From the NCBI GenBank assembly GCA_002320455.1, contig DCKU01000127.1, positions 1 to 11,213 on the forward strand: a stretch of 11,213 nt of DNA, given 5' to 3'. Positions within the stretch are counted from its first letter, which is position 1; each line of letters opens with the position of its first letter. The translations under genes were made by a program, and so were the position numbers. The stretch is from Salinisphaera sp. UBA1666. GTDB lineage: Bacteria; Pseudomonadota; Gammaproteobacteria; Nevskiales; Salinisphaeraceae. A model generated the notes under the pieces. The model saw nothing but the letters and a program-made list of their open reading frames with translations. It had not been told where the DNA came from and made no database searches. Below, one piece after another: positions 1 through 7,291 of the stretch.

Positions 1-50
1 ACACGATTTGCGGACGCCAACGCGGCGCTCGTATGAAACCTCAACAGGCC

Positions 51-662
51 CTAGTCTACGCGCCAATGGCGCACGAGGGCGGATAATACGCGGTTGGCGT
101 ACCAGGCCTGGCCAACACTGCCGTTGTAACGCGCCAGAGCAGGGGCCAGACGTCCGTTCTCGCGTTTGAGGTAGAGCGCTAAAATAGAACAGCCGTAGCG
201 CAGGTTCGTGGCCCGCGCGAACAGGTTATCCTCAGGCGCGCCGATTTCGGCCCGCCAGAACGGCATGACCTGCATTAGCCCCTGGGCACCGGCCGGCGAC
301 AGCGCAAAGCGCTTGAAGTGGGACTCGACCTCGATCACGGCCAGAACCAGGGCCGGCGAGAGCTGTGCCTGACTGGCCGCGGCATGTACGTCGCGAAGCA
401 GCGCCAGCCGGCGGGCCACGTCGGGTACGAAGCGCGCCAGCCGGCCGGACATGTCCACGAGCCAGACCTCGGCGTCAAAGCGATTGTCGAATCCCGGGCT
501 GGCAGCCACCGCGGCCGCCAGCTGGGCGCGCATAGCCGGATCGAGCGTTGGCGGAACCTCGGCCGCTGGCCAGGCCGGGCCGCCGAGCAGCAGGCCGGCC
601 AGCAGTAGGGTGTGTCTAAGAGCGGCTATGGCCGATCTTGTCGCAGATAGCCGCGATGTCAT
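51..662 (-). CDS. Small exported lytic transglycosylase (SLT domain, family 1)
   Basis: This 203-residue protein should cleave peptidoglycan glycan strands in the periplasm, forming 1,6-anhydromuramyl ends. Residues 1-34 carry a basic start and a hydrophobic stretch (about 16-30) like a signal peptide. The SLT fold follows at about 95-200: the catalytic Glu is E113 in the ES pair (IEVESHF), GLMQ lies at 128-131, and the conserved YNG at 179-181. It is short for the family and has no LysM or other wall-binding domain. The ATG at 662 lies inside proS, giving a 47-base overlap. It is the only ATG that keeps the signal sequence, and no strong ribosome-binding site precedes it, so translation may be coupled to proS. 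It is the last gene of the minus-strand run. The enzyme class is well supported; the physiological role is unknown. Confidence 0.88.
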   Translation of the reverse strand: MTSRLSATRSAIAALRHTLLLAGLLLGGPAWPAAEVPPTLDPAMRAQLAAAVAASPGFDNRFDAEVWLVDMSGRLARFVPDVARRLALLRDVHAAASQAQLSPALVLAVIEVESHFKRFALSPAGAQGLMQVMPFWRAEIGAPEDNLFARATNLRYGCSILALYLKRENGRLAPALARYNGSVGQAWYANRVLSALVRHWRVD

Positions 663-2328
663 GGGCCACTTCGTCGTTGGCGCTGTCTTGGCGTGCCTTG
701 TACTCGAGCATGCCGGAGGCCAGGCCGCGCTCCGAGACCACGATACGATGCGGAATACCGATCAGCTCGGCGTCGGCGAACATCGGGCCGGGCCGCAGGC
801 CACGATCGTCATAGGCCACATCCACGCCCGCGGCTTTCAGACCGGTGTAAAGCGCTTCACAGGCCTCTCGTACGGCAGCGGATTTATCCGCCTTGATGGG
901 GGCAATGACGAGCGTGAAGGGCGCGATAGCCGCCGGCCAGACGATGCCGGCCTCGTCGTGGCACTGCTCGATGGCGGCGGCCACCACGCGCGAGACACCA
1001 AAGCCGTAGCAGCCCATCTCGGGTACCACTTCCTTGCCGGACTCGTCGAGCACGGTGAGACCCAGCGCTCGGCTGTACTTGTCGCCGAGCTGGAAGACAT
1101 GGCCCACCTCGATACCGCGCAGGATCTCGATCGTGCCCTGGCCGTCGGGGCTGGCATCGCCGACCACGATGTTGCGCAAATCAGCAAAGCGCGGCTCGGG
1201 ATGGTCACGGCCCCAGTTGAAGCCGGTGAAGTGCGCACCGTCGTAGTTGGCGCCTACGACCATGTCGGCGGTATGGGTGAGGGCGTGATCGGCGATCACC
1301 TCGACCTTGGCATTGACCGGGCCCAGCGAGCCGGGCCCGGCGCCGAAGTGGGCCCGGATGGTGGCTTCATCGGCCATCTGCAGCGGGGCGGCGATGCCTT
1401 CGAGCTGCTCGGCCTTGATCGTGTTCAGGGTGTGATCGCCGCGCAGCATGAGCAGCACGGGCGCGCCTTCGGTGCCCATGACGACGATCGCCTTGGCGGT
1501 TTCGGTCTCGGCCACATCCAGATGCGCGGCCAGGCCGGCAATCGTGCTCACGCCGGGGGTTTCGATCTTCTTCAGCGCGGCCCCCGGTGCCGGCCGCGGG
1601 CCGGCGCCAGCCTGCGTGACGGCGGCTTCGATATTGGCGGCATAACCGCCCGTGTTGGCCACCGCCAACTCGTCTTCGCCCGAACCGGCCAGCACATGGA
1701 ACTCTTCGGACTTGGCCCCGCCGATGGCCCCGGAATCCGCCGCCACGACGCGATAGTCCAGGCCCATGGTTTCGAGGATACGGGCATAGGCGCCGCGCAT
1801 GGCCTGGTAGGTGGTGTCCAGATCGGCGGTGTCCATATGAAAAGAGTAGGCATCTTTCATGATGAATTCACGCGCGCGCATCAGCCCAAAGCGCGGCCGG
1901 ATCTCGTCGCGGAACTTGGTCTGGATCTGATAGACGGTCAACGGCAGCTGCTTGTAGCTGCGTACGTCGCGTTTGACGTAATCGGTGACCACTTCCTCGT
2001 GCGTGGGGCCGAAGCAATAGTCGCGCTCGGCGCGGTCGGTCATGCGCAGCATCAGGCCGCCCATGGCCTCCCAGCGGCCGGATTGCTCCCACAGCTCGGC
2101 GGGTTGCACCGCGGGCATGAGGATTTCCAGCGCGTCGATGGCGGCCATCTCGGCGCGGATGATGGCCTCTACCTTGCGCAGCACCCGCATGCCCAGCGGC
2201 GTCCAGGTATACAGCCCTGCACCCAGCCGGCGGATCATTCCGGCGCGCAGCATCAGCTGATGCGAGACGATCTCGGCATCGGCCGGAGTTTCCTTGGTGG
2301 TGGCCAGGGCCAGGCGGGATAAGCGCAT
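616..2328 (-). CDS. proS: Prolyl-tRNA synthetase, bacterial type with editing domain
   Basis: This cytoplasmic class II aminoacyl-tRNA synthetase charges tRNA-Pro with proline. At 570 residues it is almost the same length as E. coli ProS (572). The start (MRLSRLALATTKETPADAE) matches the conserved N-terminus. The substrate-binding GPTHEE segment is at 108-113, motif 2 (RDEIRPRFG onward) at about 140-161, and motif 3 (GFGVSRVVAAAIEQ) at 442-455. Between motifs 2 and 3 lies the YbaK-like INS editing domain (about 224-407), which deacylates Ala-tRNA-Pro; its key lysine is present as K279 in TAKAI. The C-terminal anticodon-binding domain starts near 470. It begins 7 bases after the JAMM peptidase stop codon, and its end overlaps the lytic transglycosylase start, so it is probably transcribed within the cell-wall/transporter operon. 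No strong Shine-Dalgarno sequence is visible. Confidence 0.98.
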   Translation of the reverse strand: MRLSRLALATTKETPADAEIVSHQLMLRAGMIRRLGAGLYTWTPLGMRVLRKVEAIIRAEMAAIDALEILMPAVQPAELWEQSGRWEAMGGLMLRMTDRAERDYCFGPTHEEVVTDYVKRDVRSYKQLPLTVYQIQTKFRDEIRPRFGLMRAREFIMKDAYSFHMDTADLDTTYQAMRGAYARILETMGLDYRVVAADSGAIGGAKSEEFHVLAGSGEDELAVANTGGYAANIEAAVTQAGAGPRPAPGAALKKIETPGVSTIAGLAAHLDVAETETAKAIVVMGTEGAPVLLMLRGDHTLNTIKAEQLEGIAAPLQMADEATIRAHFGAGPGSLGPVNAKVEVIADHALTHTADMVVGANYDGAHFTGFNWGRDHPEPRFADLRNIVVGDASPDGQGTIEILRGIEVGHVFQLGDKYSRALGLTVLDESGKEVVPEMGCYGFGVSRVVAAAIEQCHDEAGIVWPAAIAPFTLVIAPIKADKSAAVREACEALYTGLKAAGVDVAYDDRGLRPGPMFADAELIGIPHRIVVSERGLASGMLEYKARQDSANDEVAHDIAAICDKIGHSRS

Positions 2329-2335
2329 CGCGGAT

Positions 2336-2794
2336 CTATTGAGTCGGTGGGCAGAGCGGCGATTCTACAAAAAACGAGCCGATGACAAGCGGGCAAGGGC
2401 GCGCGTCGTCCGGTGTGAGCCACCAGGCGGCCAGCTTCGGGCCGTTGGCGCAAGGCGCGACGATCAATGCGGGAACGCGGGGATAACCGTGGCCCGCGCG
2501 ATCGTGGACGGATGGGCAGGGTGGCCCCAACGGGTGCGAGTGATAGATGGCGACCTGATGGCGCTGTGCCTCGCGCAAGTCTCGAAACAGCGCGATCTGC
2601 TCGGCCGTGTCCATCTCGAAACGATCGTGGGCACGAGCGGCGCGGTTACTGATCGGGTGATCGTGCTCTGCAACGCCGGAGCGCGTGCCGGACAGTATCC
2701 CGCAGATCTCGTGGGGCCCGGCTCGACGCGCGCGTTCGATGAGCGCAGCCGCCAACGTCTCCGGCACGGTGACGGCGTCAGGCAATCGTTGCAC
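2336..2794 (-). CDS. JAMM/MPN+ (M67 family) zinc metallopeptidase
   Basis: This 152-residue protein is a single JAB1/MPN/Mov34 domain. The full JAMM signature is visible: E29 in HEICGIL, H85 and H87 in HSHP, S95 and D98, giving exactly H-x-H-x7-S-x2-D. It should therefore be an active zinc isopeptidase or peptidase rather than an MPN- pseudo-enzyme. Characterised bacterial relatives remove cysteine or proteins from the C-terminus of ubiquitin-like sulfur carriers (for example Mec in Mycobacterium, acting on CysO). No ThiS/MoaD-like carrier or ThiF/MoeB-like activating enzyme is in this window, so the substrate is unknown. The listed start is a GTG at 2794, overlapping the upstream gene by 17 bases. 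A GTG nine codons later (2767) would avoid the overlap and is also possible; neither has a convincing ribosome-binding site. Residues from about 110 onward look loosely conserved. Confidence 0.85.
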   Translation of the reverse strand: MQRLPDAVTVPETLAAALIERARRAGPHEICGILSGTRSGVAEHDHPISNRAARAHDRFEMDTAEQIALFRDLREAQRHQVAIYHSHPLGPPCPSVHDRAGHGYPRVPALIVAPCANGPKLAAWWLTPDDARPCPLVIGSFFVESPLCPPTQ

Positions 2795-3734
2795 GACCTG
2801 TCGCGGCGCGGGCCGTCGTCGGGGCGATCTGAAAATCGATCAAACGCCAGTCCAGGGCCAGGATGACGTCGCGCAGCCGCGCCAGGTCGTCGACTTCGGT
2901 TGTGGCGGTATCGAGCTCGACCAGGCCGATGCCGGTGAGCATGCGGCCTTCTTCGCGCAGCCGCACACGTGCGGTTGCGACGCCCGGGGCTTCTGTCAGG
3001 CGACGGCGGATATTCTCGGCCAGCGGATCGAGCCGATTGGTGCCCAGCGTGCGCGGCATCTCGTCCATCAGGTCGCAGACCGCGGTGTAGAGATGGACCG
3101 TGCCCTGAGTGAAGATCCCGGCGCCGATGACGAGCGTGGCCGCGATATCCAGCGCTGGCGCGCCGATGCCGATGCCGACAACGCCCACGAGTGCTGTGGC
3201 CGCGGCCAGGGCGTTGACCTTGCCCATGGAGGCATCGGCATAGAGGCCCTTGTCATGCAGGTTGCGTGCATGGGTCATACGCCGGCGCCCGATGACGAGC
3301 GGCACGGCCAGGCTGTAGGCGAGTGCTGCGATCACCCACCAGCCTAGCCACTGCCACCAGGCCGCGTTCTGGCCGATCGCCGGCAGCTTGTCCGGTGCAT
3401 GCACGACATGCGACTGAAGGCCGGCCACCAATAGATATACACCCATGGCGACCAGTGAGAGGGCCGACGTCAGAAAACCGATGCTCACCGCGCGATAGAA
3501 CCCAAAAGGAAAACGCCGGCTGGCCGGGCGGCGCTCTAGTGCGACGGCGATCAAGAACGCGGCCGGCGGCCACAGAGCCCAAAGGCTTTTCAGCCAGATG
3601 GCCGAGAGCGCCTGGCTGTTGCCGACCACGCCATACAGCACGGCGATGACGCTGGCGCGCAGCGCCAGCGTGGCCCACTCCTGGCGGCGGGCGCTCGCCA
3701 GCTCTTGTTGCTTGTCGGCCGGCAGCGGCCTCAC
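2778..3734 (-). CDS. CDF-family-like inner-membrane cation transporter with atypical metal site
   Basis: This 318-residue protein has the layout of a cation diffusion facilitator: about six hydrophobic segments (roughly 23-38, 54-66, 84-105, 128-148, 175-191, 194-212), then a cytoplasmic C-terminal domain of about 100 residues. The loop RRFPFGFYRA (73-82) matches the conserved CDF loop after helix 2. The residues that normally bind metal in helices 2 and 5 (H/DxxxD and HxxxD) appear replaced: by eye alignment, K49 and A53 in helix 2, and M170 and N174 in helix 5. D167 remains but corresponds to a position before the usual His. Transport of Zn, Fe or Mn therefore cannot be assumed. The GTG start overlaps the L,D-transpeptidase TGA by four bases (GTGA), and no clear ribosome-binding site is seen, which suggests translational coupling. 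Fold assignment is fairly sure; substrate is not. Confidence 0.75.
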   Translation of the reverse strand: MRPLPADKQQELASARRQEWATLALRASVIAVLYGVVGNSQALSAIWLKSLWALWPPAAFLIAVALERRPASRRFPFGFYRAVSIGFLTSALSLVAMGVYLLVAGLQSHVVHAPDKLPAIGQNAAWWQWLGWWVIAALAYSLAVPLVIGRRRMTHARNLHDKGLYADASMGKVNALAAATALVGVVGIGIGAPALDIAATLVIGAGIFTQGTVHLYTAVCDLMDEMPRTLGTNRLDPLAENIRRRLTEAPGVATARVRLREEGRMLTGIGLVELDTATTEVDDLARLRDVILALDWRLIDFQIAPTTARAATGRATIA

Positions 3735-4231
3735 GGATAGATATGAATCGGCGTACCGTCGGCCACGCGCGACCAGATATCGTCGATGGCCGCATCCGAG
3801 ACCGCGATACAGCCGTTGGTCCAGTCGCCGGTGCGCAGGCGATTGTCATAGCCCGGCTGGCCGTGAATCATGATGTTCGAGCCGGCGGGCACGCCCAGTA
3901 CCGCGGCATTGGCGCGGTCTTCGGCATCGGGATAGCTGATATGCAGCGAGCGATGAAAATCGCTGTCTGGATTGCGCCAATCCAGGGTATACGCGCCGAT
4001 CGGCGTCTTGTTGTCGCCGGCCATCTGTTTCGTGCCCAGCGGTGCCGCGCCCAAGGCGATCGGATACTGGGCCACGATCTCGCCGCTTTGATACAGATAC
4101 AGCACGCGCTCGGATTTCATCACCACGACCAGATCGGCCGGGCCGCTGCCATCGATCGGGCGCGCCGTGACCGGTAGGGCCACGGCGATCCAAATCGACA
4201 GGGTAGAGACGATGAGTAACAGGGCGCGCAT
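3731..4231 (-). CDS. L,D-transpeptidase (YkuD domain), exported, YafK-like
   Basis: The product is 166 residues from the ATG at 4231. A signal peptide is evident (about 1-23, MRALLLIVST..., likely cleaved after VTA). The rest is one YkuD catalytic domain with H123-G124 and the nucleophile C141 in TNGCIAV, the usual HG...S/TxGC signature. These periplasmic enzymes form or cut links to peptidoglycan meso-diaminopimelate. The segment HISYPDAEDRA (97-107) recalls the YafK/COG3034 branch, whose E. coli member detaches Braun lipoprotein from the wall; this sub-assignment is from memory. An upstream ATG at 4294 would add 21 residues (MCALWHRISCHSSTSFQRG...) ahead of the signal sequence and is rejected. 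A weak GGACGG lies 5 bases before the chosen start. It appears to be the first gene of the minus-strand operon. Confidence 0.88.
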   Translation of the reverse strand: MRALLLIVSTLSIWIAVALPVTARPIDGSGPADLVVVMKSERVLYLYQSGEIVAQYPIALGAAPLGTKQMAGDNKTPIGAYTLDWRNPDSDFHRSLHISYPDAEDRANAAVLGVPAGSNIMIHGQPGYDNRLRTGDWTNGCIAVSDAAIDDIWSRVADGTPIHIYP

Positions 4232-4298
4232 AAGCCGTCCGCGTTGAAACGATGTCGAACTGTGGCAGCTGATACGATGCCATAAAGCACACACAACG

Positions 4299-4312
4299 GG
4301 CGTTCAAACGCC
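4299..4312. promoter_or_regulatory. Short palindrome in the divergent intergenic region (possible operator)
   Basis: GGCGTT and AACGCC form perfect 6-base arms around a CA centre. The palindrome sits between the two divergent genes, 17 bases before the isocitrate dehydrogenase ATG and about 70 bases before the L,D-transpeptidase ATG. Promoters for both genes should lie in this 98-base gap, but I cannot place -35/-10 pairs with good spacing. A regulator site is possible; a chance palindrome in GC-rich DNA is also plausible. Confidence 0.3.
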
Positions 4313-4316
4313 GTCA

Positions 4317-4324
4317 AGGCGAGG
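4317..4324 (+). promoter_or_regulatory. Ribosome-binding site of isocitrate dehydrogenase
   Basis: AGGCGAGG ends five bases (all T) before the ATG at 4330. It is the clearest Shine-Dalgarno sequence in the window and supports that start. Confidence 0.7.
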
Positions 4325-4329
4325 TTTTT

Positions 4330-5343
4330 ATGGCAGATACGCCGCTGACCGTCATCCGGGGCGATGGCATTGGCCCGGATATCGTCGCCGCTGCCCTGTC
4401 GGTGCTCGAAGCCGCAGGCGCTACGTTCGATATAGAAGAAGTGGCCGTGGGCAAGGCCGCCCTCGATGCCGGGGCCGATGATCCGCTTCCGGCCGAGGCA
4501 TTGGCGTCGATCGAGCGCACCGGGCTGGTTCTCAAGGGTCCGGTGACGACCCCCTCGGGCGGCGGCTATCGCTCGGTCAACGTGGCCATGCGCAAGCATT
4601 TTGATCTATATGCCAACGTGCGCCCCACGATCAGCCTGCCCGGTACGAAGTCGCGCTACGACAACCTCGACATCATCACGGTGCGTGAGAACAAGGGCGG
4701 CATGTACTCGGGCGAGGGCCAGACCGTCTCCGAGGACGGCCAGCGCGCCGAAGCGTTGTCGGTCATCACGCGCCAGCAGTGTGAGCGCATCATCGGCTTT
4801 GCGTTTGAAATGGCCCGGGCTCGCGGCCGGCGCAAGGTCACGCTGGCGCACAAGGCCAACATCATGAAGTCCACCTCCGGGTTGTTTCTGGAGGTGGGGC
4901 GTGACATGGCCCAGCAGTATCCGGATCTCGAACACGAGGAGCTGATTGTCGACGCCTGCGCGATGAAACTGGTCATGGCGCCCGAGAACTTCGACGTCAT
5001 CGTGACCACCAACCTGTTCGGCGACATCCTGTCGGACCTGTGTGCCGGGTTGATCGGGGGCCTGGGGCTGGCGCCGGGGGCCAATATCGGCGATGCCTGT
5101 GCCATGTTCGAGGCCGTACACGGCAGCGCGCCGGATATCGCCGGCCAGGGCATCGCCAACCCTACATCGGTGATCCTGGCGGCGGCCCTCATGCTCGACC
5201 ACATCGGCCAGCCGGAGCGCGCCACGGCGATCCGCGAGGCCGTGCGTGACACGATCGCGGCCGGTGACAACACCACCCCGGATCTGGGCGGCTCGGGCAG
5301 CACCGAGTCGTTTACGCAGAGCGTGATTTCACGCCTGAGCTAA
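4330..5343 (+). CDS. Isocitrate dehydrogenase, probably NAD-dependent
   Basis: This 337-residue beta-decarboxylating dehydrogenase converts isocitrate to 2-oxoglutarate and CO2 in the TCA cycle. Substrate residues equivalent to E. coli Icd S113 and N115 are present (S82 and N84 in RSVN), with arginines R88, R98 and R119, Y126, K175 and metal-binding D208, D232 and D236. This favours isocitrate over isopropylmalate. Where NADP-enzymes have Lys344-Tyr345 (HGTAPKYAG), this one has D269-I270 (HGSAPDIAG), the pair established for NAD use. The short form lacks the large extra domain of E. coli Icd and resembles the type seen in Xanthomonas-like bacteria and mitochondrial IDH3. The loop after R119-E120-N121 reads KGG instead of the common TEG. 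It has a good ribosome-binding site, stands alone, and its end overlaps convergent prmC by 32 bases. Homoisocitrate activity is a less likely alternative. Confidence 0.9.
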   Translation: MADTPLTVIRGDGIGPDIVAAALSVLEAAGATFDIEEVAVGKAALDAGADDPLPAEALASIERTGLVLKGPVTTPSGGGYRSVNVAMRKHFDLYANVRPTISLPGTKSRYDNLDIITVRENKGGMYSGEGQTVSEDGQRAEALSVITRQQCERIIGFAFEMARARGRRKVTLAHKANIMKSTSGLFLEVGRDMAQQYPDLEHEELIVDACAMKLVMAPENFDVIVTTNLFGDILSDLCAGLIGGLGLAPGANIGDACAMFEAVHGSAPDIAGQGIANPTSVILAAALMLDHIGQPERATAIREAVRDTIAAGDNTTPDLGGSGSTESFTQSVISRLS

Positions 5344-6202
5344 TCTCGGCCTGCGTTGGCAATACGCCGCCGGTCACGCGATCGCGTCCGGCGGCGTCCG
5401 GCGTTGTTGCCACGTCGTGAAACCCGGCCTCGACCAGACGGGCGGCCACGGCCGGGCCTTGGGTATGGCCGTGCTCCAAAAACAAGGAGGCGCCGGGGCT
5501 CAGATGCGCCGGTGCGCCGCTGATGATGGCCGCCAGATCCGCCAGGCCGTCGTCGGCCGCTACCAGGGCCTGGCGCGGCTCGTGGGTCAACGCCGCCAGG
5601 TGCGGATCATCGGCCGCGATATAAGGCGGGTTGGCCACGATCAAGTCGAACGACTCACCCGCCAGGCCGTCAAACCAGTCAGCGGCCTTGAAGACAACGT
5701 TGGCAGCGCCGAGCGAGCGGGCATTGTCCTGTGCGCAGGCCAATGCGGCTGGGCTGCGGTCGGTGGCCGTGATCTGCCAGACGGGCCGGGCATGCGCAAT
5801 CATCAGCGCGATCGCGCCGCTGCCGGTGCCCAGATCCAGCACGCGCAGCGGCGCGCTCGCATTTCCTTGCGCCAGCGCACGTGTCACGAGGGCCTCGGTA
5901 TCCGCACGCGGCACGAGTACGTCGGGCGTAATACGCAGCGCCAACGGGCCAAAATCCGCGCGCCCGGTAATCTGGGCCAGCGGCTCGCCGGCCAGCCGGC
6001 GTGCCAGAGCCGCGTCTAGCTGCTGACGCGGCGCTCGCGTCAGCGCTTTGGGCTCGGCCAGAATGAGCTGGGTGGTGGTGAGCGCCAGGACGTGCTCGAC
6101 CAGCCAGCGCGCCTCGGCCTCTGCGCTTGCAGAATCAACGGCGGCCAGCTGCCGTGCGGCATCCCGGCGCCAGTCACCCAGGCTTTGAAGCGTATCGACC
6201 AA
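5312..6202 (-). CDS. prmC: Release factor glutamine N5-methyltransferase
   Basis: This SAM-dependent enzyme methylates the glutamine of the GGQ motif in release factors 1 and 2, which they need for efficient peptide release. The 296-residue protein has the N-terminal helical domain (about 1-80), EPLAQITGRADF at 73-84, the SAM-binding DLGTGSGAIAL at 123-133 and the catalytic NPPY at 191-194. The conserved C-terminal GRDRVTGG is at 272-279, and about 17 further residues give a small tail. The start is a TTG at 6202: no ATG or GTG fits, and an in-frame stop (the prfA UAA) lies two codons upstream. The gene lies directly behind prfA, whose product is its substrate, the classic hemA-prfA-prmC order. 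Its 3' end overlaps the convergent isocitrate dehydrogenase gene and contains a strong inverted repeat. Confidence 0.95.
   Translation of the reverse strand: MVDTLQSLGDWRRDAARQLAAVDSASAEAEARWLVEHVLALTTTQLILAEPKALTRAPRQQLDAALARRLAGEPLAQITGRADFGPLALRITPDVLVPRADTEALVTRALAQGNASAPLRVLDLGTGSGAIALMIAHARPVWQITATDRSPAALACAQDNARSLGAANVVFKAADWFDGLAGESFDLIVANPPYIAADDPHLAALTHEPRQALVAADDGLADLAAIISGAPAHLSPGASLFLEHGHTQGPAVAARLVEAGFHDVATTPDAAGRDRVTGGVLPTQAEISSGVKSRSA
5364..5397. repeat. Nested inverted repeat (strong hairpin) at the convergent gene ends
   Basis: ACGCCGCCGG (5364-5373) pairs perfectly with CCGGCGGCGT (5388-5397). The intervening 14 bases contain a second perfect palindrome, ACGCGATCGCGT (5376-5387). 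It starts 21 bases after the isocitrate dehydrogenase stop and lies within the prmC codons for the conserved GRDRVTGG region. No T-run follows on either strand, so it is not a typical intrinsic terminator. It could block convergent transcription or protect an mRNA 3' end. Confidence 0.6.
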
Positions 6203-6205
6203 CGA

Positions 6206-7287
<1,082 letters not shown>

Positions 7288-7291
<4 letters not shown>

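Noticed and set aside
1..50. Possible terminator after the lytic transglycosylase gene (imperfect CGCC/GGCG hairpin)
   Set aside because: The stem is only about four pairs and no T-run follows on the minus strand. I see nothing else in these 50 bases.
451..2322. A 623-codon open frame on the plus strand opposite proS
   Set aside because: It lies opposite proS, which has complete class II synthetase motifs and family length. The frame encodes a low-complexity Gly/His/Asp-rich product typical of an antisense shadow in GC-rich DNA.
51..4231. Idea that the L,D-transpeptidase/CDF/JAMM/proS/transglycosylase run is a new dedicated system
   Set aside because: Each member is a common housekeeping or envelope gene. 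Overlap shows co-transcription, but nothing in the sequence shows one shared function, so I report only the individual oddities.
4232..4294. N-terminal extension of the L,D-transpeptidase from an ATG at 4294
   Set aside because: The extra 21 residues precede a normal signal peptide and would bury it; the ATG at 4231 gives a standard exported protein.
5378..5387. GCGATCGC within the prmC repeat, like the cyanobacterial HIP1 palindrome
   Set aside because: It fits the hairpin around it, and gene order and LolB point to a gammaproteobacterium; one occurrence of an 8-mer is not evidence of cyanobacterial origin.
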